Source: Pseudomonas sp. SJZ079 (lineage in GTDB: Bacteria; Pseudomonadota; Gammaproteobacteria; Pseudomonadales; Pseudomonadaceae). Taken from it: a DNA stretch of 64,000 nucleotides. Positions 57,101 through 64,000 of this stretch are shown here, piece by piece. How positions within the stretch are numbered: position 1 is the stretch's first letter; the number at the start of each line of letters is the position of its first letter. Position numbers and translations under genes: made by a program. The notes beneath the pieces were generated by a model. It saw only the letters and a list, made by a program, of their open reading frames with translations, was not told the origin of the DNA and ran no database searches. The stretch spans positions 1 to 64,000 of the forward strand of contig NZ_VIUH01000008.1 of NCBI RefSeq assembly GCF_007993865.1, written 5' to 3'.

Positions 57101-57733
57101 TCAACCCTCGCCTTTGATCTCTTTCAGGTGCTTGTACACCGTCGCTCGGCCCATGTTCAGCACGTTGGCTACATAGTTGGCGGCGCTCTTGCCCTTGAAC
57201 GCGCCTTCGGCGTGCAGCGCTTCGACCAGTTCGCGCTTGTGCTCGCGGGTCAGCACATTGAGGCCGAGCTGGCGTTGGCGCAGCCAGTTGTGCAGGAAGG
57301 TGTTGATGCGTTCCTGCCAGTCGTCGCGAAACAGGGCGTCCGGCTGCGGGATCAGTTTGCTCGGCGAGAGGAACAGTTCCAGCGCCTGCTTGGCGCTCTC
57401 GAACAGCGAGATATTCAGGTTGATGCACAGCACGGCGATCGGCACGCCCTGGGCGTCGCGCACCACGCTGCTGACCGAGCGAATCTTCTGACCGTCCCAG
57501 TTGAGTTTCTCGTAGGGGCCGATAGTGCGTTCGTCGACGTCGCCGCTGAGCAGGTCTTCCAGGGCCGCCTCGTCGCCGATCTCGCGCTTGGAAATGTTGT
57601 TGGCGATGTAGTCGATCTTCTGCGTGCGCAGGTCGTGCAGCACCACTTCGGCGTGGGGGAAGAACAGTGTGGCGATGGCGTCGGCGACGGCCCGGTAATT
57701 ATCCAGGGCGGGGGCGGGATGGGGCGGCGTCAT
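57101..57733 (-). CDS. dauR: Transcriptional regulator DauR (YheO-like PAS + HTH)
   Basis: A 210-aa protein with an N-terminal YheO-type PAS domain (TLFFPHAEVVLHDLRTQKIDYIANN) and a C-terminal HTH_22-type helix-turn-helix (FKGKSAANYVANVLNMGRATVYKHLKEIKGEG). Third gene of the dauB-dauA-dauR operon. In P. aeruginosa DauR represses this operon and responds to arginine. A decayed copy of its 3' end is at 44445. Confidence 0.88.
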   Translation of the reverse strand: MTPPHPAPALDNYRAVADAIATLFFPHAEVVLHDLRTQKIDYIANNISKREIGDEAALEDLLSGDVDERTIGPYEKLNWDGQKIRSVSSVVRDAQGVPIAVLCINLNISLFESAKQALELFLSPSKLIPQPDALFRDDWQERINTFLHNWLRQRQLGLNVLTREHKRELVEALHAEGAFKGKSAANYVANVLNMGRATVYKHLKEIKGEG

Positions 57734-57841
57734 GGCGGAAAGCTCGTTGAGGGTGATCCCCGGGGGTATTCGGGTGGCGCGGTGAGTGTGCCGCAAAGCC
57801 GCCGAAGCGTCACCTGTACGACGCCTCGACGGCCCTGGCAC

Positions 57842-59939
<2,098 letters not shown>

Positions 59940-59966
59940 GGGGACGCTCCGACTGAATGTGAACTT

Positions 59967-59993
59967 AATAATCTATTATGGACTTTTAAGTAT
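59967..59993 (-). promoter_or_regulatory. Candidate DauR operator, site B (dauB promoter)
   Basis: On the plus strand the site contains TATGGACTTT and AAGTAT, shared with site A at 40695. It lies 28-54 bp before the dauB start, where a repressor would block the promoter. Confidence 0.6.
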
Positions 59994-60077
59994 GCATTTG
60001 CAGCTGTCGGAGCGCCAACTTAATACGTGAGCGCGACCTGTGCTCATCCTGGGACGTAGCCGAAGAGCCGCCAGGCC

Positions 60078-61118
60078 TTAGCGACGCAAGGCCGGCAGGT
60101 GGTTCAACCAGCGCGCGGGCAACAGGCGGCGCACATGGCGGCTCAGATCATCCTGATGTTTCTGGTAGAACAGGCCGAGCCCTATTACAGCCAGGCCCAG
60201 CAGGCTGAGGATGACCGGGAACAGCAGCGAGTCCTGGAACACCCGCTCGGCCAGATAGCCCAGATAGCCGGCCACGCCGAGGGCGCCGAAGACCATGAAG
60301 ACGGGGCGGCGCAGCAAGACGGCGAGAGCGATCAAGCCGAGGTTGATCAGGCAGTAGAGTGCCTTGCCCAGTTCACTGCCACTGTCCATCAGGCTCAGCC
60401 CGCCCCAGAAGGCCAGGAGGCCGGCCAGATAGCCCCAGAAGGCGAAATCCTGTTTGCTGCGGCCATCGATCCACAGGCTGACGAGCAACAGCAGCAGGCC
60501 AAACCACAGCGAGACCCAGCGCCGCTCAGCCCAATCGAAACCTTCACCGTAGGCCAGTTCAGTCAGGTCCATCGACATGAACCACAGAGCCAAAGCAATC
60601 GGCATGACGATGAACGGGAAGGGCAGCAGGCGTAGCATCAGTGCGCCGACTATCACCGTGGCCAGCTCCATGGCCAGCCAGCCGCCTTGCACGTAGACGT
60701 AATAGTCGCGGTAAGCGCCTTGCTCGTCATCCAGCGGCCACAAGCCCAGCATGCGTTGTGCGGCGAACACCAGCAGCGGGGTCAGGCTGACCGCCACCGC
60801 GCCCAGCAACCCACCGGGAATCGGCTGACCGCGCTGCCACAGCTTGTGACCGCAGAGGGTGAACAGCAGCAGGTAGCTGGCGCTGATGGATAACAGTGCC
60901 CAGTCGCCGACGCGCATCCAGGCTTCCGTGAGCAGCCAGCCCATGGCGCCGATGATCAGCAGTGCACCGAAGTAGTAGGCGACGTGCGCCAGTTGCAAGC
61001 TGGCGCGGGTTTGCGGTTGTTGGCGCAGAAAGGCCAGCAGCGCCTGGTCCTGGCCGGGTTGCAATACCCCTGCCTGGACGGCGCGGGTGAGGTCGGCGGC
61101 ATCGAGCTTGAGGGTCAT
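60078..61118 (-). CDS. DUF2157-type membrane protein
   Basis: A 346-aa protein with a short cytoplasmic N-terminus and about ten transmembrane helices (for example LAHVAYYFGALLIIGAMGWLL and PVFMVFGALGVAGYLGYLAE). The arrangement matches DUF2157 proteins of unknown function. ATG 61118 is chosen as the first start in the conserved part. It lies just upstream of the dau operon on the same strand, 138 bp away. Confidence 0.7.
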   Translation of the reverse strand: MTLKLDAADLTRAVQAGVLQPGQDQALLAFLRQQPQTRASLQLAHVAYYFGALLIIGAMGWLLTEAWMRVGDWALLSISASYLLLFTLCGHKLWQRGQPIPGGLLGAVAVSLTPLLVFAAQRMLGLWPLDDEQGAYRDYYVYVQGGWLAMELATVIVGALMLRLLPFPFIVMPIALALWFMSMDLTELAYGEGFDWAERRWVSLWFGLLLLLVSLWIDGRSKQDFAFWGYLAGLLAFWGGLSLMDSGSELGKALYCLINLGLIALAVLLRRPVFMVFGALGVAGYLGYLAERVFQDSLLFPVILSLLGLAVIGLGLFYQKHQDDLSRHVRRLLPARWLNHLPALRR

Positions 61119-61194
61119 GTGCAGGGCTCCGTTTCCTAGTGGACTGCGGGTCATCCTGCACGAGTCACAGTCGCCGCACCGAGTGAACGGGCAC

Positions 61195-61223
61195 AAAAAA
61201 GGCGAAGCCGGCTGGCTTCGCCT
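61195..61223 (-). terminator. Rho-independent terminator of rhlB
   Basis: Stem AGGCGAAGCC / GGCTTCGCCT with a 4-base loop, followed on the minus strand by six T. It begins 17 bp after the rhlB stop. Confidence 0.9.
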
Positions 61224-61239
61224 CATTCCAGCGCAAACC

Positions 61240-62727
61240 TTAGTGCTTGCGCGGAACCGCTTTGAGCAGCTCGTCCGGCGGCATCTCGCAGTTGATCTTG
61301 CGCCCCAGCAACGCTTCGATACCCGGTAGGGCGTAGGCGTCGTCTTCGCTGGCGAAGCTGATCGAGGTTCCGCTGGTGCCGGCGCGGCCGGTACGGCCGA
61401 TGCGGTGTACGTAATCGTCCGGCTCTTCCGGCAGGGTGTAGTTGATCACGTGACTGATGGCGTCGACGTGGATACCGCGACCGGCGACGTCGGTGGCGAC
61501 CATGACGCGGATCTTGCCTTCGCGGAAGCCTTCCAGGGCGCGGATGCGCTTGTGCTGCGGCACGTCACCGGACATTTGCACAGCGCTGATGCCGTCACGG
61601 GTCAGACGTTCTTCGATGCGCCGCACCTCATCCTTGCGGTTGGCGAAGACCATCACGCGGATCCAGTCGTTCTGCGCAATCAGGTTGTACAGCAGCTTGT
61701 ACTTATCGCTGGAGGCGACCATGTAGACGTGCTGCTCGATGGTGTCGCCGGCGACGTTTTCCGGCTCGATCTCGACGATGGCCGGGTCGACCGTCCACTG
61801 CTTGGACAGGTTCATCACGTCGTCGGTGAAGGTCGCGGAGAACAGCAGCGTCTGGCGTTCGCCCTTCATCGGGGTCTGGCGGATGATCTGCCGCACTTGC
61901 GGGATAAAGCCCATGTCGAGCATGCGATCGGCTTCATCGAGCACCATCACTTCGACCATGTCCAGGTGCACTTCGCCGCGCTGGTTGAAGTCCAGCAGGC
62001 GGCCGGGAGTGGCCACCAGAATGTCGCAGAAGCGCGATTCGAGCCGCTTCAGCTGTTTGTCGAAGTCCATGCCGCCGACGAAGCTCATGACGTTGAGCCC
62101 GGTGTATTTGGTCAGGTCCGCGGCGTCCTTGGCGATCTGCACCACCAGCTCGCGGGTTGGCGCGATGATCAATGCGCGCGGCTCGCCCATGTAGCGGTCT
62201 TTCGGCGGCGGGGTCTGCTGCAGCTGGGTGATGATCGAGATCAGGAAGGCCGCAGTCTTGCCGGTGCCGGTCTGGGCGCGGCCGATGGCGTCCTGGCCTT
62301 TCAGGGTGAAGCCAAGCACCTGGGCCTGGATCGGCGTGCAGTAGGGGAAGCCGAGGTCGTGGATGGCATGCATCAACTCGGGGGAAAGCTTGAAATCATG
62401 GAAACGCGTCTTGCCTTCCGCGGGTTCGACTGCGAAGTCTTCCAGCTTCCAGTTGTCCACGGGCTTGCGCGCGCGTTCGCGGCGAGGCTTGGCGGCCTTG
62501 GTTTTGTCGTCGCGGGGTGGCTGGGCCGGATTGCTGGCGGCGCTGACTTCACTTTCAGCTACGGACGGTTCATGGGCGGCGCGGGCTGGCGTGGCAGTGT
62601 GGCTGCGTTTTTCGCGGCTGGCGGCGCTGGCGTCAGGTGCTGTTGGGGTGACGGGTTGGCTGGCTGGGTTGAGCTGCTGGCCCTCGGCTTTGCCGAACAT
62701 CTTCTTGAGTGCTTTGAGCACGGTCAT
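61240..62727 (-). CDS. rhlB: DEAD-box RNA helicase RhlB
   Basis: A 495-aa helicase with a disordered Ala/Arg-rich N-terminus (about 1-95) and a DEAD core. Visible are AQTGTGKT (151-158), PTREL (190-194), DEAD (264-267), and [10 protein letters not shown] near the C-terminal core. RhlB works with RNase E in the degradosome. Its presence beside dauBAR matches the P. aeruginosa gene order I recall. Confidence 0.93.
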   Translation of the reverse strand: MTVLKALKKMFGKAEGQQLNPASQPVTPTAPDASAASREKRSHTATPARAAHEPSVAESEVSAASNPAQPPRDDKTKAAKPRRERARKPVDNWKLEDFAVEPAEGKTRFHDFKLSPELMHAIHDLGFPYCTPIQAQVLGFTLKGQDAIGRAQTGTGKTAAFLISIITQLQQTPPPKDRYMGEPRALIIAPTRELVVQIAKDAADLTKYTGLNVMSFVGGMDFDKQLKRLESRFCDILVATPGRLLDFNQRGEVHLDMVEVMVLDEADRMLDMGFIPQVRQIIRQTPMKGERQTLLFSATFTDDVMNLSKQWTVDPAIVEIEPENVAGDTIEQHVYMVASSDKYKLLYNLIAQNDWIRVMVFANRKDEVRRIEERLTRDGISAVQMSGDVPQHKRIRALEGFREGKIRVMVATDVAGRGIHVDAISHVINYTLPEEPDDYVHRIGRTGRAGTSGTSISFASEDDAYALPGIEALLGRKINCEMPPDELLKAVPRKH

Positions 62728-62903
62728 CTCATTAAGTGGTTAAGGAATGAACGGCTGCCAGTGTAAAGCAAGAAGCCGGCGCGGCGAAGTACCGTGGCCA
62801 GAGGGCGCTACCAGACAGGCGCATGGCCCTGCTCAGGCAGGCCATGGCTGTTGTCGGATGGCGCTAATGTTTCCGGCAAGCGGCGGAACAGGCGCCGCAG
62901 GAT

Positions 62904-63842
62904 TCAGCTGCAGAGGCGGTTGCGACCCTGGCGTTTGGCCTTATAGAGCGCGCTGTCGGCCTTGGCGATCAGATTCTGCAGGCTGTCTTTCGGCTGCATC
63001 AGGGCCAGGCCGATGGAGACGGTCACGCCCGGTAAGGTGCCTAGCGGCGAATAGAAGGAGGTGACCTGCTGCAGGCCCTGGCGCAGCCGCTCACCAATAC
63101 TTCGGCCGTCGTCTTCGCCCATTTCCGGCAACAGAATGACAAACTCCTCGCCCCCGTAGCGGGCCAGGCTGTCCTTGGGGCGCAGCTGGGCACGCAAGGT
63201 GTGTGCAACCAGGCGCAGAGCGTAGTCGCCGGCGAGATGGCCATGTTGGTCGTTGTAGGCTTTGAAGTGGTCGACATCCAGCATAAGCATGCACAGCGGT
63301 TGTTTATTGAACGCGCAGCGGGTGCTTTCGCGCTCGAATACATGTTTTAGCCAGCGGCGGTTGAAGGTGCCGGTCAGGGTGTCGATATTGGCGTTTTGTT
63401 CGCTGTCGAGAAGCACCCGATTGCCTTGGCGCACTCGCTTGCACAGCAGTTCCAGCAGGTTCTGCATCAGCTGCGGCGACTGCTGGAACAGATTGAGCAA
63501 AGACTCGCGGTGCAGACGCAGCGCACTGCCGGGTTCGCTGGCAACCACGTACGCCGAGGGGTGTTGGTTGTCGATGAAACTGATCTCACCAACACAATCG
63601 CCGACAGTGAGGGTGCTGACCGGCTGATTCTCCAGCGAACCTAGATAGACCTGGCACTGCCCCTTGAGCAGCAAGTAGAGGTACTGATTACGGTTGAACG
63701 GTGAGAGGAGGATTTCGCCAGCCTCCAAGTCGCAGGCACGGAACTCCTTTAACAGTTGATCGATACTGTCGCTGGCGACGTTGTTGAACAGTCGCAGTTG
63801 CCGGATTTGCTGCAGGTCGGCCTGCCAATGGGCGATTTTCAT
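62904..63842 (-). CDS. Cyclic-nucleotide-binding domain + GGDEF diguanylate cyclase
   Basis: A 312-aa protein with an N-terminal CNB-type domain (about 15-130; LLKGQCQVYLGSL and VGEISFIDNQHPSAYVVA) and a GGDEF domain with an intact GGEEF at 230-234, so it should make c-di-GMP. ATG 63842 overlaps a 14-codon leader frame as ATGA. A longer GTG start at 63914 is possible but less likely, because the only strong ribosome site belongs to the leader. Confidence 0.85.
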   Translation of the reverse strand: MKIAHWQADLQQIRQLRLFNNVASDSIDQLLKEFRACDLEAGEILLSPFNRNQYLYLLLKGQCQVYLGSLENQPVSTLTVGDCVGEISFIDNQHPSAYVVASEPGSALRLHRESLLNLFQQSPQLMQNLLELLCKRVRQGNRVLLDSEQNANIDTLTGTFNRRWLKHVFERESTRCAFNKQPLCMLMLDVDHFKAYNDQHGHLAGDYALRLVAHTLRAQLRPKDSLARYGGEEFVILLPEMGEDDGRSIGERLRQGLQQVTSFYSPLGTLPGVTVSIGLALMQPKDSLQNLIAKADSALYKAKRQGRNRLCS

Positions 63843-63883
63843 CGCAATCGCAGGCGGCACTGTCTGCGCGAAATGGGCGGCAT
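63839..63883 (-). CDS. 14-codon leader peptide upstream of the GGDEF gene
   Basis: ATG 63883 has a perfect AAGGAG 8 bases upstream and encodes MPPISRRQCRLRLR, five Arg in 14 residues, ending in TGA that overlaps the next ATG. The GGDEF gene itself lacks a ribosome site, so it probably depends on translation of this leader. Confidence 0.5.
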   Translation of the reverse strand: MPPISRRQCRLRLR

Positions 63884-64000
63884 TGCGAACACTCCTTGTC
63901 GTATCACCAAACACCTGATGCGACAGTATTCCTGCCGGATGGGGCTGGCAATCCTAAGCCCAGGACCACTGACCGGTGGTCGGATCGAAGTGAATACCCC

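Overview
The window looks like chromosome of a Pseudomonas or very close relative. It is GC-rich gammaproteobacterial DNA with a complete alginate operon in Pseudomonas order (algD-8-44-K-E-G-X-L-I-J-F-A), a moaCDE molybdopterin cluster, a D-arginine catabolic dauB-dauA-dauR operon next to rhlB, and many LysR, LuxR-type and c-di-GMP genes. No tRNA, rRNA, CRISPR array, phage gene or intact transposase was seen.

Layout. 0-13.6 kb is accessory and housekeeping: a redoxin, a LysR/MFS pair, a GC-rich trio (beta-propeller cyclotransferase-like, TPR/HTH regulator, DUF899), gfa, an ECF sigma factor with thioesterase, a pirin, a LysR and two EamA exporters. 13.6-18.1 kb holds a GAF-GAF-GGDEF-EAL protein, an SDR with a small membrane protein, and a hypothetical. 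18.2-34.7 kb is the alginate operon on the minus strand, closed by a strong hairpin terminator after algA and preceded by a 708-bp regulatory region before algD. 35.4-41.7 kb holds yaaA, dmeF, PIN-PhoH, moaCDE and an amino-acid binding protein. 41.8-57.1 kb is an accessory block: methyltransferase, AraC, LysR/oxidoreductase, an amidase/beta-peptidase region with two LuxR-type regulators, and a SCO1/multicopper oxidase pair. 57.1-63.9 kb is dauRAB, a DUF2157 protein, rhlB and a CNB-GGDEF protein.

The window carries four copies of one CTAG-flanked, non-autonomous inverted-repeat element (two full at about 264 bp, one cut by the window edge, one reduced to a 48-bp perfect palindrome). It looks like an IS5-type MITE family. 

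The binding protein at 40.9 kb and dauB at 59.9 kb share a distinctive promoter motif, so they probably form one D-arginine/basic amino acid regulon, now split by the 15-kb accessory block. A decayed copy of the dauR 3' end lies inside that block at 44.5 kb. The dauA product keeps most recalled active-site residues of P. aeruginosa D-arginine dehydrogenase but has Leu where His48 is expected. The two LuxR-type genes share a GGGGTA-based operator or hairpin directly before their ribosome binding sites.
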